In this document: positions 16,446-24,727 of the stretch, one piece after another | Layout: each line of letters opens with the position of its first letter | Numbering within the stretch: the first letter of the stretch is position 1 | DNA from: Nevskia soli | GTDB lineage: Bacteria > Pseudomonadota > Gammaproteobacteria > Nevskiales > Nevskiaceae | Reading direction: 5' to 3' | Assembly (NCBI GenBank): GCA_026224805.1 | Contig: JAMFRN010000257.1 | Location: forward strand, 1-34,996 | DNA: 34,996 nt | Made by a program: the position numbers and the translations under genes | Notes under the pieces: generated by a model | What the model saw: only the letters and a program-made list of their open reading frames with translations | Databases searched by the model: none | Told to the model about the DNA's origin: nothing

Positions 16446-17645
16446 ATGACCACCTTCGGGACGCCGCTTTCCCCCAACGCCACCCGCGTCCTGCTGCTCG
16501 GTTCCGGCGAGCTGGGCAAGGAAGTGGTGATCGAGCTGCAGCGGCTCGGCGTCGAGACCATCGCAGTGGACCGCTATGCCGACGCCCCGGCGATGCAGGT
16601 GGCGCACCGCAGCCATGTCATCAGCATGCTTGACGGCGCCGCCATCCGCCGCATCGTCGAGCTGGAGCAGCCGCACCTGATCGTGCCGGAGATCGAGGCG
16701 ATCCATACGCCGACGCTGCAGGAGCTGGAGCGCGAGGGCTACACCGTCATCCCCACCGCCCTGGCGGCGCGCCTGACCATGGACCGCGAGGGCATCCGCC
16801 GCCTCGCCGCCGAGGACCTGAAGCTGCCCACCTCGCCCTACCGCTTCGCCGGGACCGAGGAGGAATACCGCGCCGCCATCCGCGACATCGGCATTCCCTG
16901 CGTGGTCAAGCCGGTGATGTCGTCTTCCGGCAAGGGCCAGAGCACGGTCAAGAGCGAGGCCGACGTGGCCAAGGCCTGGGCCTATGCGCAAGCCGGCGGC
17001 CGTGCCGGCGCCGGCCGCGTCATCGTCGAGGGCTTCATCCCCTTCGATTACGAGATCACCCTGCTCACCGTGCGCAGCCTCGATCTGGTTGGGGGCGTCG
17101 TCACCAGCTTCTGCGAGCCGATCGGCCATCTGCAGATCGATGGCGACTACCGCGAATCCTGGCAGCCGCATGCGATGCCGGCCGCGGCGTTGGCCAAGGC
17201 CCAGGACATCGCCGGCAAGATCACCACCGGGCTCGGCGGCCGCGGCATCTTCGGCGTCGAGCTGTTCGTGCATGGCGATGACGTCATCTTCAGCGAGGTG
17301 TCGCCGCGGCCGCACGACACCGGCATGGTCACCATTATCTCGCAGGACCTGCCGCAGTTTGCCCTGCATGCGCGGGCCATCCTCGGCTTGCCGATCCCCA
17401 ATATCCGCCAGCGCGGAGCCGCGGCTTCGTGCGCCATCCTGCTCGAAGGGGATCGCAAGGCGCCGGTGTTTGCCGGCATCGCCGAGGCGTTGGCGGAGCC
17501 GGATACGCAGGTGCGCCTGTTCGGCAAGCCGGAGATTGTGGGAAAGCGGCGCATGGGGGTGGCGTTGGCGCTGGCGGAGTCCATCGACGAGGCTCGGGCT
17601 AAGGCGCGGCGTTCAGCGGGGGCGATCAAGTTGGTGTCCGGCTGA
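16446..17645 (+). CDS. purT: Formate-dependent phosphoribosylglycinamide formyltransferase
   Basis: PurT converts GAR, formate and ATP to formyl-GAR in purine synthesis, an alternative to PurN. The 399-residue ATP-grasp protein has an N-terminal Rossmann-like domain ([20 protein letters not shown], about 13-32), an ATP-grasp with [15 protein letters not shown] (about 154-168) and [23 protein letters not shown] (Mg-binding Glu and Asn/Ser segment), and the C-terminal [17 protein letters not shown]. The start ATG at 16446 matches family N-termini. It is a single gene with a GTCATACCGG repeat downstream and no obvious purine neighbours. Confidence 0.96.
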   Translation: MTTFGTPLSPNATRVLLLGSGELGKEVVIELQRLGVETIAVDRYADAPAMQVAHRSHVISMLDGAAIRRIVELEQPHLIVPEIEAIHTPTLQELEREGYTVIPTALAARLTMDREGIRRLAAEDLKLPTSPYRFAGTEEEYRAAIRDIGIPCVVKPVMSSSGKGQSTVKSEADVAKAWAYAQAGGRAGAGRVIVEGFIPFDYEITLLTVRSLDLVGGVVTSFCEPIGHLQIDGDYRESWQPHAMPAAALAKAQDIAGKITTGLGGRGIFGVELFVHGDDVIFSEVSPRPHDTGMVTIISQDLPQFALHARAILGLPIPNIRQRGAAASCAILLEGDRKAPVFAGIAEALAEPDTQVRLFGKPEIVGKRRMGVALALAESIDEARAKARRSAGAIKLVSG

Positions 17646-17675
17646 CTACCTCTCCAGAAGCGCTCAATCCGCACC

Positions 17676-17794
17676 GTCATACCGGCGCAAGCCGGTATCC
17701 AGGGGTTCCGGCAGCTCATTCCGCAACTACCTCTCACCCCCCCCGATTAAAACCTCGGGGGCAGGCTCCGCCCTCTCCCCCAAGGGAAGAGGGG
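17676..17794. repeat. GTCATACCGG-type repeat unit and further small palindromes after purT
   Basis: A single unit GTCATACCGGCGCAAGCCGG continues into TATCCAGGGGTT (17676-17710), with a hairpin ACCGGC-gcaa-GCCGGT. It is followed by CCCCGA-n8-TCGGGG (about 17743-17762) and CCCTCTCCCC / GGGAAGAGGGG (17771-17794). The second or third hairpin may serve as a purT terminator. No gene is seen in 17646-17859. Confidence 0.6.
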
Positions 17795-17859
17795 ACTGAA
17801 GGCAGGTGATCGCGCGTAAGCGCGCACATCAAGGTTTCAGAGCTGTCGCACCTTGCGAG

Positions 17860-18165
17860 CTACTTGAAAACCGGCCGAAAGAACGATCGTTCGTAACTGA
17901 GGAAGCACCGGGTTTCCTCGTAGTAGCGCATCGCCGCCTGGCATTCCGCATTGGCCGCGGCCTTGTTTCGATAAGTTTCGTAATCCGCCAGCGACGGAAA
18001 GGTGAACAAGGCCAGGGCGATGTCGTTGAAACCCTCGCTCGGCATGAAATAGCCGTGATGGGTGCCGCCGAATTTCTCGACCAGCGCAATCCACATCTTG
18101 CCGTAGATCTCGAATTCCTTGAGCTTGAACGGGTCCAACACGTAACGCAGGTAGCAGGTTACCAA
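17860..18165 (-). CDS. NIPSNAP-family protein
   Basis: A 101-residue protein starting MVTCYLRYVLDPFKLKEFE with the centre GTHHGYFMPSEG, the signature of the small bacterial NIPSNAP (ferredoxin-like dimeric alpha/beta barrel) proteins. Biochemical role is unknown. The start is TTG at 18165: a GGAGG lies seven bases upstream of it, whereas an in-frame ATG 24 bases further up would place that GGAGG inside the coding region. It follows the small membrane gene by 36 bases on the same strand, so it may be the last gene of a ybjQ-like operon. Confidence 0.85.
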   Translation of the reverse strand: MVTCYLRYVLDPFKLKEFEIYGKMWIALVEKFGGTHHGYFMPSEGFNDIALALFTFPSLADYETYRNKAAANAECQAAMRYYEETRCFLSYERSFFRPVFK

Positions 18166-18201
18166 GATACTTCCTCCCGACATTCGACAAACCGGCTGCA
18201 A

Positions 18202-18495
18202 TCAGGGACGTCGCACCAGCACGTAATGCCGCTCCCCATTGCGCGGATCGTAATAAACCTCGGTCAGTACCCCGCTTCCCGGATCGACAAAGCGCTCGCC
18301 GGTTGTAGTCCAATTCGGGTCTGGCTTGCCGGTTTGCGTCCGCTTGTATTGCCAGCGCTCCCATACGATGCCGGCGGTGAGCATCAGGCCGAGCACCAGC
18401 AGATGCGGCAGGATCGGGTAGAAGCCGATGGCGACGCAGAACGCCGCCGCCAGCAGCAGCAGCACGCCGATCACCAGCAATGCCTTGCGCAGCAT
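18202..18495 (-). CDS. Small two-helix inner-membrane protein of unknown function
   Basis: 97 residues. Two hydrophobic segments (about 4-25, LLVIGVLLLLAAAFCVAIGFY, and 29-44) form a hairpin, followed by a polar cytoplasmic tail with GERFVDPGSGVLTEVYYDPRNGERHYVLV. I do not recognise a named family; the tail suggests a small beta-rich domain. The gene starts one base after the ybjQ-like stop codon, so the two are almost certainly translationally coupled, which hints at a shared role. Confidence 0.8.
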   Translation of the reverse strand: MLRKALLVIGVLLLLAAAFCVAIGFYPILPHLLVLGLMLTAGIVWERWQYKRTQTGKPDPNWTTTGERFVDPGSGVLTEVYYDPRNGERHYVLVRRP

Positions 18496-18496
18496 G

Positions 18497-18820
18497 TCAG
18501 CGCGCCGATTCCAGTACCACGGCGGTGCCGTAGGCGACGATCTCGCTCATGGTCTGCCCGATCTCGGCCGAGTCGAAGCGCATCATGATCACGGCGTTGG
18601 CGCCCATGGCGGTGGCGTTCTCGACCATGCGGTCGATGGCATGGCGGCGGGCTTCTTCCAGCAGCTGGGTGTACTCGGGAATCTCGCCGCCGCCGAGTGA
18701 GCGCAGCCCGGCCATGATGTTGCCGCCGATGCCGCGGCTGCGCACCACCACGCCGAATACCTGGCCCTTGGTTTCGCGGACACGATAGCCGGCCACATTT
18801 TCACTGGTAACGATGATCAT
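18497..18820 (-). CDS. ybjQ: YbjQ/UPF0145 family protein
   Basis: A 107-residue soluble protein of the YbjQ/UPF0145 (putative heavy-metal-binding) family. Visible hallmarks are VTSENVAGYRV at the N-terminus, VVVRSRGIGGNIMAGLRSLGGGE, the LLEEARRHAIDRMVENATAMGANAVIMMRFD helix-strand, and the final strand VAYGTAVVLE. The family forms pentameric beta-alpha rings; metal binding is predicted rather than proven. The ATG at 18820 is preceded by a G-rich site. First gene of a three-gene reverse-strand set. Confidence 0.9.
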   Translation of the reverse strand: MIIVTSENVAGYRVRETKGQVFGVVVRSRGIGGNIMAGLRSLGGGEIPEYTQLLEEARRHAIDRMVENATAMGANAVIMMRFDSAEIGQTMSEIVAYGTAVVLESAR

Positions 18821-18887
18821 TGCGCCCCCCGGTTGCCTGTTGCCGTAGCGGCTAGTCTACGATTACGGCGGATTTGCGGAGAACCCC

Positions 18888-19661
18888 ATGACTGTCAGCA
18901 TCGAAAAGCAGGGCCGCGTCACCACGGTGATCATCAACCGGCCCGAAGTGCGCAATGCCATCGACCGTGCCACCGCGGATGCGTTGGCCGAAGCCTTCCT
19001 GGCCTTCGATGCGGACACCAGCTCGGATGTGGCGGTGCTGTGGGGCGCCGGCGGGCATTTCTGCGCCGGGGCCGATCTCAAGGCCTTGGCGGGCGGCAAG
19101 CCGCCGAACCGGGTGGAAGAGGAGGGCGACGGGCCGCTGGGGCCGACGCGCATGCGCCTGTCCAAGCCGGTGATCGCGGCCGTGTCCGGCTATGCGGTGG
19201 CAGGAGGCTTCGAGCTGGCCTGCTGGTGCGACCTGCGCGTGGTGGAGGACGCCGCCGTGCTGGGCGTGTTCTGCCGCCGCTGGGGCGTGCCGCTGGTGGA
19301 TGGCGGCACCATCCGCCTGCCGCGGCTGATCGGCCTGTCGCGCGCCATGGATCTGATTCTCACCGGCCGGCCGGTGCAGGCGCTGGAGGCGCAGCAGATG
19401 GGACTGGCCAATCGCGTGGTGCCGACGGGCGATGCGCGCGCCGCGGCCGAGGCGCTGGCGGCGGAACTGGTGCGTTTCCCGCAGCTGTGCATGCGCAACG
19501 ACCGGCTCAGTGCTTACGAGCAGTTCGACTTGGGCATGGATGAAGCCCTGCGCAATGAAATGCGGCGCGGACTGGAGACTCTGGGCAGCGGCGAGACGCT
19601 GCAAGGCGCCACACGCTTTGTTTCCGGCCGCGGGCGTGGCGGGAGCTTCGAGGATCTGTAG
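18888..19661 (+). CDS. Crotonase/enoyl-CoA hydratase family protein
   Basis: A 257-residue crotonase-fold protein acting on an acyl-CoA. INRPEVRNAID and GGHFCAGADLKAL (about 55-67) form the CoA pocket and oxyanion hole; GYAVAGGFELACWCDLRV (about 100-117) carries the first oxyanion glycine and the glutamate equivalent to Glu144 of rat hydratase. The second catalytic position, Glu164 in true hydratases, aligns by eye with cysteine in VFCRRWGVPLVDGGTIRL. The enzyme may therefore not be a classical 2-enoyl-CoA hydratase; hydrolase, isomerase or lyase chemistry is possible. The ATG at 18888 has GGAGA seven bases upstream. It stands alone, divergent from the ybjQ set. Confidence 0.88.
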   Translation: MTVSIEKQGRVTTVIINRPEVRNAIDRATADALAEAFLAFDADTSSDVAVLWGAGGHFCAGADLKALAGGKPPNRVEEEGDGPLGPTRMRLSKPVIAAVSGYAVAGGFELACWCDLRVVEDAAVLGVFCRRWGVPLVDGGTIRLPRLIGLSRAMDLILTGRPVQALEAQQMGLANRVVPTGDARAAAEALAAELVRFPQLCMRNDRLSAYEQFDLGMDEALRNEMRRGLETLGSGETLQGATRFVSGRGRGGSFEDL

Positions 19662-19690
19662 GCGCTATTCCAGCTTGTCCTTAAAGCCGC

Positions 19691-19770
19691 GTCATACCGG
19701 CGAAAGCCAGTATCCAGGAGTTGGTAGTGCGCACTTCATTGCTCTGGATACCGACTTTCGCCGGTATGAC
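19691..19770. repeat. GTCATACCGG-type inverted pair
   Basis: The left unit reads GTCATACCGGCGAAAGCC then AGTATCCAGGAGTT (from 19691). The right unit, its reverse complement, ends CTTTCGCCGGTATGAC (19770). About 20 unrelated bases lie between them. It is the uninterrupted version of the structure at 8144-8345. Confidence 0.75.
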
Positions 19771-19802
19771 GATTGATTGGATTTCACGTCATCAACAAAG
19801 CC

Positions 19803-19882
19803 GTAGGGTGGGCCGTGCCCGCCGCTTCGACGCAATTTGAGAGAAACAGCCGGCGGCCCCGGCCAACTCTGCGCCGCCCTAC
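19803..19882. repeat. GTAG-type inverted pair overlapping a gene end
   Basis: The left unit begins GTAGGGTGGGC with partner GCCCGCC. The right unit ends GCGCCGCCCTAC (19882), with GGCGGC / GCCGCC as its stem. The terminal CTAC (GTAG on the reverse strand, 19879-19882) contains the TAG stop of the 100-residue protein encoded at 19879-20181. Confidence 0.68.
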
Positions 19883-20181
19883 TGTCCCTGCGACTCGGGC
19901 ACGTTGGGAGTTATGCCGGCCGGAGGCGGCAGCATGCCGCGGCAATTCTGCGGCAGGGCATCGTAGCCCGTCTTGTAGTCCGTGCCGATGCCGCCGGTGT
20001 GTTGCACCAGGTCGCCGATGAGCTTGGTGCAGTTCACCAGTTGCTGTTGACTACTATTGCCATCGACAGCCTGCGTGGCGCTGTGCGAGCGCAGCGCGAA
20101 ATAGGCCAGCAGGCCGACGACCAGCAGTGCCAGCAACAGGCCGAGCATGCCGCCTTGCTGCCGCGAACGAGGGTTTTTCAT
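19879..20181 (-). CDS. Small membrane-anchored periplasmic protein, unknown function
   Basis: 100 residues: a basic N-terminus (MKNPRSRQQGG), one membrane segment at about 12-30 (MLGLLLALLVVGLLAYFAL) and a polar periplasmic part with two cysteines (LVNCTKLIG and LPQNCRGM), which could form a disulfide. Proline-rich end. I do not recognise the family. No clear ribosome binding site precedes the ATG at 20181. The stop codon falls in a GTAG repeat. Codon use is like that of its neighbours, so I think the gene is real. Confidence 0.65.
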   Translation of the reverse strand: MKNPRSRQQGGMLGLLLALLVVGLLAYFALRSHSATQAVDGNSSQQQLVNCTKLIGDLVQHTGGIGTDYKTGYDALPQNCRGMLPPPAGITPNVPESQGQ

Positions 20182-20249
20182 GCGGTAAAAACTTAAAGTC
20201 CGGTGCGAACATTGGACTTTACCGCATCTGCTTCAATCCACCATCCGCC

Positions 20250-20870
20250 TTAGAAAGCAAAGCCCAGCGGCGCGTAATGACCCGGCGCCGGCCGCGTGAA
20301 AACCGGGCCGCGGCTCATGCGGCGGCAAAGCTGGTGCATCAGCTGCTGGCCCTCGGCCCACTGGCCCAGGCCGGAGTCGCCGTTGATATGGCCCTTGTTG
20401 CCCAGATCGACGAACTCGCTGCCCCAGTCGGCGGCCCACTGCCGGGCGCTGGGCAGCGGCATCCAGGGATCGTCGGCGCTGGCCACCACGGTGCTGGGGA
20501 AAAGCAGCGGCAGGCGCGGCAGCGCCTGTTCGATGCCGAAGCGCTGCGGATTGGCCGGCGCCACCAGCAAGGCGCCGGCGATCAGGTTGGACTGAAAGGT
20601 CTCGGCACGCACTGCCGCCAGGCAGCCGAAGCTGTGCGCCACTACCAGCGCCGGCCCGTCGAGTTCGAGCGCTGTTTCGACGATGCGGCGCGCCCAGCGG
20701 TCGAGGTCGGGCACGTTCCAGTCGTCCTGGTGCACGCGCACGAACTGCGGGAACTTGCGTTCCCACAGGGTCTGCCAGTGCCCGGCGCCGCTGCTGCGCA
20801 GGCCCGGAACCACCAGCACCGGCCCGTCCCATTCCAGGGCGTCCAGTTTGAAATTGCCGAATACGCTCAT
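20250..20870 (-). CDS. RBBP9/YdeN-family alpha/beta hydrolase
   Basis: A 206-residue small serine hydrolase of the RBBP9/YdeN family. VLVVPGLRSSGAGHWQTLWE opens the fold; the nucleophile is Ser80 in VVAHSFGCLAA; the acid is probably in ASADDPWMP; the histidine is in LGNKGHINGDSG, the family's characteristic GHIN. The natural substrate is unknown for the family. I chose the ATG at 20870 (MSVFGNF) because the 14 further residues to 20912 are not conserved-looking; GTGAGG precedes it. Single gene. Confidence 0.88.
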   Translation of the reverse strand: MSVFGNFKLDALEWDGPVLVVPGLRSSGAGHWQTLWERKFPQFVRVHQDDWNVPDLDRWARRIVETALELDGPALVVAHSFGCLAAVRAETFQSNLIAGALLVAPANPQRFGIEQALPRLPLLFPSTVVASADDPWMPLPSARQWAADWGSEFVDLGNKGHINGDSGLGQWAEGQQLMHQLCRRMSRGPVFTRPAPGHYAPLGFAF

Positions 20871-21052
20871 CGCCTCACTCGCATCTGTGGGGTGCGCGAA
20901 CCATCGCAGCACCGGATGCGCAGAAGCTTAGGGCGGCAGCAACCGAACTGGAAGATATAAAAACGGCTTTATTAATACTTCAATGATATAAGAGGCTTGA
21001 AACAATCAGGTTGCCCCTCTTTGACAGCAGCGGCCGCGGCTTACTGCTGGGG
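20871..21052. other. Noncoding gap with an AT-rich patch
   Basis: Bases 20953-21005 are unusually AT-rich for this genome (ATATAAAAACGG, TTTATTAATAC, ATGATATAAGAGG). I see no open frame, hairpin with T-run, or clear promoter pair. The patch lies upstream of the hydrolase gene on the reverse strand and may contain its promoter. Confidence 0.4.
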
Positions 21053-21700
21053 CTACTTCGAACTGAACACCTTCTTCATCAGGTCGGTGGTGCGTGCCGC
21101 CCGATCGGTGCGGATCGACTTTTCCTCGTCGCCAACGCGCAGGTACAGGCCGTCCAGGGCCTTCTGCGTGACGTAAGTATTGAGATCGGCCTTGTCGCCC
21201 ATCATCGAGGCCATCGGTCCGGCGGAGGACATGACGCTGTTGTACTGCTGCGCAAGGCCAACCTTGGCGGTAACGCCGGCCACGATCGGCTTGAAGCGGG
21301 TCGTGAGGGTGTCGCTGGTGGTGCGCTTGAAATATTGCGTGGCGGCGTCGTCCGGGCCATTGAGGATGCCGCGCACGTCGTTGAGGGTCAGCTTCTACAC
21401 CGCCTCGCTGAATACGTCGGCGGCCACCGGCACCGCCTGCTCGGCGGCGCGGTTGAAGGACAGGTGCAGCGCATCCAGCTGCGAGCCCATGCCGGCGCCC
21501 TGCAGCATGCCTTCCAGCTTCTCCACCGGGCCGGGCAGCGGGATGCGGACGCGCGGGTTGTTCCAGAAGCCGTCGGTGCGCCCCAGCTCGTTGATGGCGG
21601 TGCGGGTGCCCTTGGCCAGGGCTTCCTTCAGACCGGCGCCAATGCACAGGGTCAGGGTAAAAGCGGCGGCGACGGCGCGAGCGGCGGTTTTGCTATGCGT
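21053..21700 (-). pseudogene. DUF4197 domain-containing protein with in-frame TAG and no standard start codon
   Basis: Reverse strand. The reading frame gives SKTAARAVAAAFTLTLCI (signal-like), GLKEALAKGTRTAINELG, FWNNPRVRIPLPGPVEKLEG and AADVFSEAV, then TAG (21395-21397), then KLTLNDVRGILNGPDDAATQ through to MKKVFSSK and its own TAG at 21053-21055. This is the DUF4197 family of about 200-240-residue exported proteins of unknown function, normally continuous at this point. The TAG could come from GAG, AAG or CAG by one change. No ATG, GTG or TTG is found in frame upstream; the best-placed codon is ACG at 21698-21700, six bases after GGGGGG, one base from ATG. So either two errors lie within 300 bases or the gene is decaying. 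The open part after the TAG could only be made from an internal start. Confidence 0.72.
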
Positions 21701-21795
21701 GCAAGGCCCCCCAGGTTGGAAGCCTTAGGCTAGTCCAATCAGGCTGCGGGCGCGTGAAACGGCCGGAAATACGGCCTAAATTGCCCGAAAGTGGA

Positions 21796-21823
21796 TGCGT
21801 TTTAACATTGAGCCGCGTACAAT
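21796..21823 (+). promoter_or_regulatory. Possible sigma-70 promoter of typA
   Basis: A good -10 match TACAAT (21818-21823) sits 16 bases after a weak -35 candidate TGCGTT (21796-21801), about 115 bases upstream of the typA start. The implied leader is about 110 bases long. It rests mainly on the -10 hexamer. Confidence 0.4.
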
Positions 21824-21938
21824 CCGCGATCTTTTTTGGGTTTGTGTCATTCTATTGAGTTCCGGCCCGCCCATGGGCTGGGCCAACGCGGCAATGAATT
21901 GCCCCGTACCTCCGCTTAAATCTTGTTCTGGTGCTCCT

Positions 21939-23768
21939 GTGATTGAGAATCTCCGCAACATCGCCATCATCGCCCACGTCGATCATGGCAAGACCACCCT
22001 GGTCGACAAGCTCCTGCGCCAGTCCGGCACCCTCGACGTGCGCGAGAACCTGGGCGAGCGCGTGATGGACTCCAACGACCTGGAGCGCGAGCGCGGTATC
22101 ACCATCCTGTCGAAGAACACGGCGATCCGCTGGACCGACAAGCGCACCAACACCCTGTACCGCATCAACATCGTCGACACCCCCGGACACGCCGACTTCG
22201 GCGGTGAAGTGGAGCGCGTGCTGTCGATGGTGGATTGCGTCTGCCTGCTGGTCGACGCCGCCGACGGCCCCATGCCGCAGACCCGCTTCGTCACGCAGAA
22301 GGCCTTCAACATGGGCCTCAACCCGATCGTGGTGGTGAACAAGGTCGACCGTCCGGGCGCGCGTCCGCACTGGGTCATCGACCAGGTGTTCGACCTGTTC
22401 GACAAGCTCGGCGGCACCGACGAGCAGCTCGACTTCCCGGTGGTCTACGCCTCGGCCCTGCACGGCTATGCCGGCGCAGATGCCGAAGTGCGTGAAGGCA
22501 ATATGGACCCGTTGTTCCAGACCATTGTCGACAAGGTGCCCCCGCCGAAGGTCAATGTCGATGGCCCGTTCCAGATGCAGGTGACCTCGCTGGCCTACTC
22601 CAGCTACGTCGGCGTCATCGGCACCGGCCGCATCACCCGCGGCAAGATCAAGAGCAACACGACGGTGTCCGTGGTCGGCCGCGACGGCGCGGTGCGCCAG
22701 GGCAAGGTGCTGCAGGTGCTGGGCTTCATGGGCCTGGACAAGGTCGAAGTACCGGAGGCCGACGCGGGCGACATCATCGCCGTCACCGGCATCGCCGAGC
22801 TGGGCATCTCCGAAACCATCTGCGACGCCAAGCATCCCGAACAGATGGCGACCCTGCAGGTCGACGAGCCGACCATGAGCATGACCTTCGAGGTCAACAA
22901 GTCGCCCTTCGCCGGCAAGGAAGGCAAGTTCCTCACCTCGCGCCAGATCGCCGAGCGGCTGCAGCGCGAGCTGAAGACCAATGTCGCCCTGCGCGTCGAG
23001 CAGGGCGAGTCGCCGGATCAGTTCCGCGTCTCCGGCCGCGGCCTGCTGCACCTGGGCATCCTGCTGGAGAACATGCGCCGCGAGGGCTACGAAGTGGCCG
23101 TGGCGCGCCCGCAGGTGATCCTGAAGGAGATCAACGGCGAGATCTGCGAGCCGTACGAAGCCCTGGTGGCCGACGTCGAGGACAAGGACCAGGGTGGCGC
23201 CATCCAGGGCCTGGCCGAGCGCGGCGGCAAGATGCAGAACATGGTGCCGGACGGCCGCGGCCGCGTGCGCCTGGAATACACCATTCCCTCGCGCGGACTG
23301 ATCGGCTTCCACACCGAATTCATGTCCATGACCAAGGGCACCGGCCTGCTGTTCCATAACTTCGACCATTTCGGCCCCAAGGCGGAAAGCAGCGATATTG
23401 GCCAGCGCCATAACGGCGTGATGATCTCCAACGATCAGGGTTCTGTGCCGGCTTTCGCGCTGTTCAATCTGCAGGAGCGCGGCCGTATGATCTCCGAGCC
23501 GGGCGACGAGATCTACGAAGGCCAGATCGTCGGCATCCATGCCCGCGACAATGACCTGGTGGTCAACGCGCTGAAGGGCAAGAAGCTGACCAATATGCGC
23601 GCTTCCGGCTCGGACGAAAACGTGCTGCTGACCCCGGCCACCAAGTTCTCGCTGGAGCAGGCGCTGGAGTTCATCAACAACGACGAACTGGTCGAACTGA
23701 CTCCGACCTCGATCCGCATCCGCAAGAAGCATCTCAAGGAAATGGACCGCAAGCGGGCCGACCGCTAG
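21939..23768 (+). CDS. typA: Ribosome-associated GTPase TypA/BipA
   Basis: A translational GTPase of the EF-G type that binds ribosomes under stress and assists 50S assembly. The 609-residue length is typical. G1 AHVDHGKT (12-19), switch I RERGITI, G3 DTPGH, G4 NKVD and G5 SAL are all visible, followed by the beta-barrel domain, two EF-G-like domains and the BipA-specific C-terminal domain ([43 protein letters not shown]). I chose the GTG at 21939 because it gives the universal [20 protein letters not shown]. The frame is open upstream to 21795, but those 48 residues are unlike any BipA start. A hairpin follows the stop. Confidence 0.97.
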   Translation: MIENLRNIAIIAHVDHGKTTLVDKLLRQSGTLDVRENLGERVMDSNDLERERGITILSKNTAIRWTDKRTNTLYRINIVDTPGHADFGGEVERVLSMVDCVCLLVDAADGPMPQTRFVTQKAFNMGLNPIVVVNKVDRPGARPHWVIDQVFDLFDKLGGTDEQLDFPVVYASALHGYAGADAEVREGNMDPLFQTIVDKVPPPKVNVDGPFQMQVTSLAYSSYVGVIGTGRITRGKIKSNTTVSVVGRDGAVRQGKVLQVLGFMGLDKVEVPEADAGDIIAVTGIAELGISETICDAKHPEQMATLQVDEPTMSMTFEVNKSPFAGKEGKFLTSRQIAERLQRELKTNVALRVEQGESPDQFRVSGRGLLHLGILLENMRREGYEVAVARPQVILKEINGEICEPYEALVADVEDKDQGGAIQGLAERGGKMQNMVPDGRGRVRLEYTIPSRGLIGFHTEFMSMTKGTGLLFHNFDHFGPKAESSDIGQRHNGVMISNDQGSVPAFALFNLQERGRMISEPGDEIYEGQIVGIHARDNDLVVNALKGKKLTNMRASGSDENVLLTPATKFSLEQALEFINNDELVELTPTSIRIRKKHLKEMDRKRADR

Positions 23769-23789
23769 GCGTAATCCGCTTCGCTTAGA

Positions 23790-23820
23790 AGCCCCGCAAG
23801 GACATTGGCCTTGCGGGGCT
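23790..23820 (+). terminator. Terminator-like hairpin after typA
   Basis: A 12-bp stem, AGCCCCGCAAGG (23790-23801) with CCTTGCGGGGCT (23809-23820), and a seven-base loop, 21 bases after the typA stop. There is no T-run on the plus strand, so its efficiency as an intrinsic terminator is doubtful. Confidence 0.6.
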
Positions 23821-23862
23821 ATTGGAAATGCCCATGGCCGGTTGCGCCGCTTCGCTTTGGGC

Positions 23863-24021
23863 CTGACATCCATCACTTTGGACGCAACCCTTCGGGACGG
23901 GGCCATTTTTGCGCATTGCTGCGCCGGCCAGGACGCACCATGGAATCACCATGGCACGCCCTGTCCGACTTGCACTGCGCAAAAATGACCGCCGTCGCAG
24001 CGACCAAAGTGATTGATGTCA
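23863..24021. repeat. 159-bp imperfect palindrome, MITE-like
   Basis: The ends are CTGACATCCATCACTTTGG (23863-23881) and its near reverse complement CCAAAGTGATTGATGTCAG (24003-24021). Inside them lie GCCATTTTTGCGCATTGC and the matching GCACTGCGCAAAAATGACC, and the centre is CCATGG-aatca-CCATGG. The halves can be aligned over most of their length with small gaps. No transposase or open frame of note. It occupies almost the whole gap between typA and the convergent regulator gene. Confidence 0.75.
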
Positions 24022-24025
24022 GTTC

Positions 24026-24721
24026 CTAGCCCCGCTTTTGTTCTGAGCGCATGGCGCGGACGAAGTCCTCCAGGCGGTGGCCGGCTTCGTCCGGATACTG
24101 GCGCTCGGTGGAAAAGGCGCCGTCGATGCGGTCCAGGCGGAAGTTGCGGAAGTCCTGGCGCAGCTCGCACCAGGCCGCCAGCGACCACACATGGCCCCAG
24201 AAATACAGCCCCAGCGGCCAGACATGGCGGGTGCTGGGCTTGCCGGCGGCGTCCTTGTAGTCGAGCAGGGTGACGACACGGCCGGCGATGACGTGGCGCA
24301 GCGTGTCCAGCACGTCGCCGCCCTTGCCGCCGTCCTCGGCGAAGTTCAGTGCATACAGGCGGGTCCGTTCCAGCTCGATGCGCCGATGCTCCGGCAATGC
24401 CGCGGCGATCTTGGCCAGGGCCAGCTCCGAGGCCTGGCGCAGCTGCGGGCTGCCCCAGCCGCCGATCATGCGCGCGCCGGCAACGAGCGCCTCCACTTCC
24501 TCGAAGGTGAACATCAGCGGCGGCAGGTCGAACTCGGGGCGCAGGCGGTAGCCGACGCCGGCCTCGCCCTCCACCGGCACGCCGGTGCGCTCCAGGTCCT
24601 GGATGTCGCGGTACACCGTGCGCTGCGAAACCTGCAGCCATTCCGCCAGCTGGGCGGCGGTAGTGAGCCGCCGTCCCCGCAGGTATTGCACGATCTGGAA
24701 CAGGCGGTCGGCACGTCTCAT
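24026..24721 (-). CDS. YafY-family transcriptional regulator (HTH plus WYL domain)
   Basis: A 231-residue regulator. The N-terminal winged helix-turn-helix (ADRLFQIVQYLRGRRLTTA, then SQRTVYRDIQDLERTGVPV, about residues 4-50) is followed by GEAGVGYRLRP and a WYL-type ligand-sensing domain (about 130-230) with WPLGLYFWGHVWSLAAWCELR and FRNFRLDRIDG, typical of the YafY branch. Such proteins sense unknown ligands, in some cases nucleic acids or nucleotides. It is the last gene of a four-gene reverse-strand operon with two VOC-family proteins and a small hydrophobic protein, six bases after the latter. It probably regulates this operon; that is inference. Confidence 0.93.
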   Translation of the reverse strand: MRRADRLFQIVQYLRGRRLTTAAQLAEWLQVSQRTVYRDIQDLERTGVPVEGEAGVGYRLRPEFDLPPLMFTFEEVEALVAGARMIGGWGSPQLRQASELALAKIAAALPEHRRIELERTRLYALNFAEDGGKGGDVLDTLRHVIAGRVVTLLDYKDAAGKPSTRHVWPLGLYFWGHVWSLAAWCELRQDFRNFRLDRIDGAFSTERQYPDEAGHRLEDFVRAMRSEQKRG

Positions 24722-24727
24722 TGAATC

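Noticed and set aside
17984-18588. Plus-strand frame opposite the NIPSNAP and small membrane genes
   Set aside because: It is antisense to three coherent reverse-strand genes with ribosome binding sites and lacks any recognisable motif.
478-19882. CRISPR array or CRISPR-like repeats
   Set aside because: The repeated motifs are scattered, palindromic and facing each other, with no regular spacers and no cas genes. They are REP/MITE-like.
21795-21938. N-terminal extension of TypA by 48 residues
   Set aside because: The frame is open but the residues are unlike any BipA start, and the probable -10 element lies inside it. The GTG at 21939 gives the standard N-terminus.
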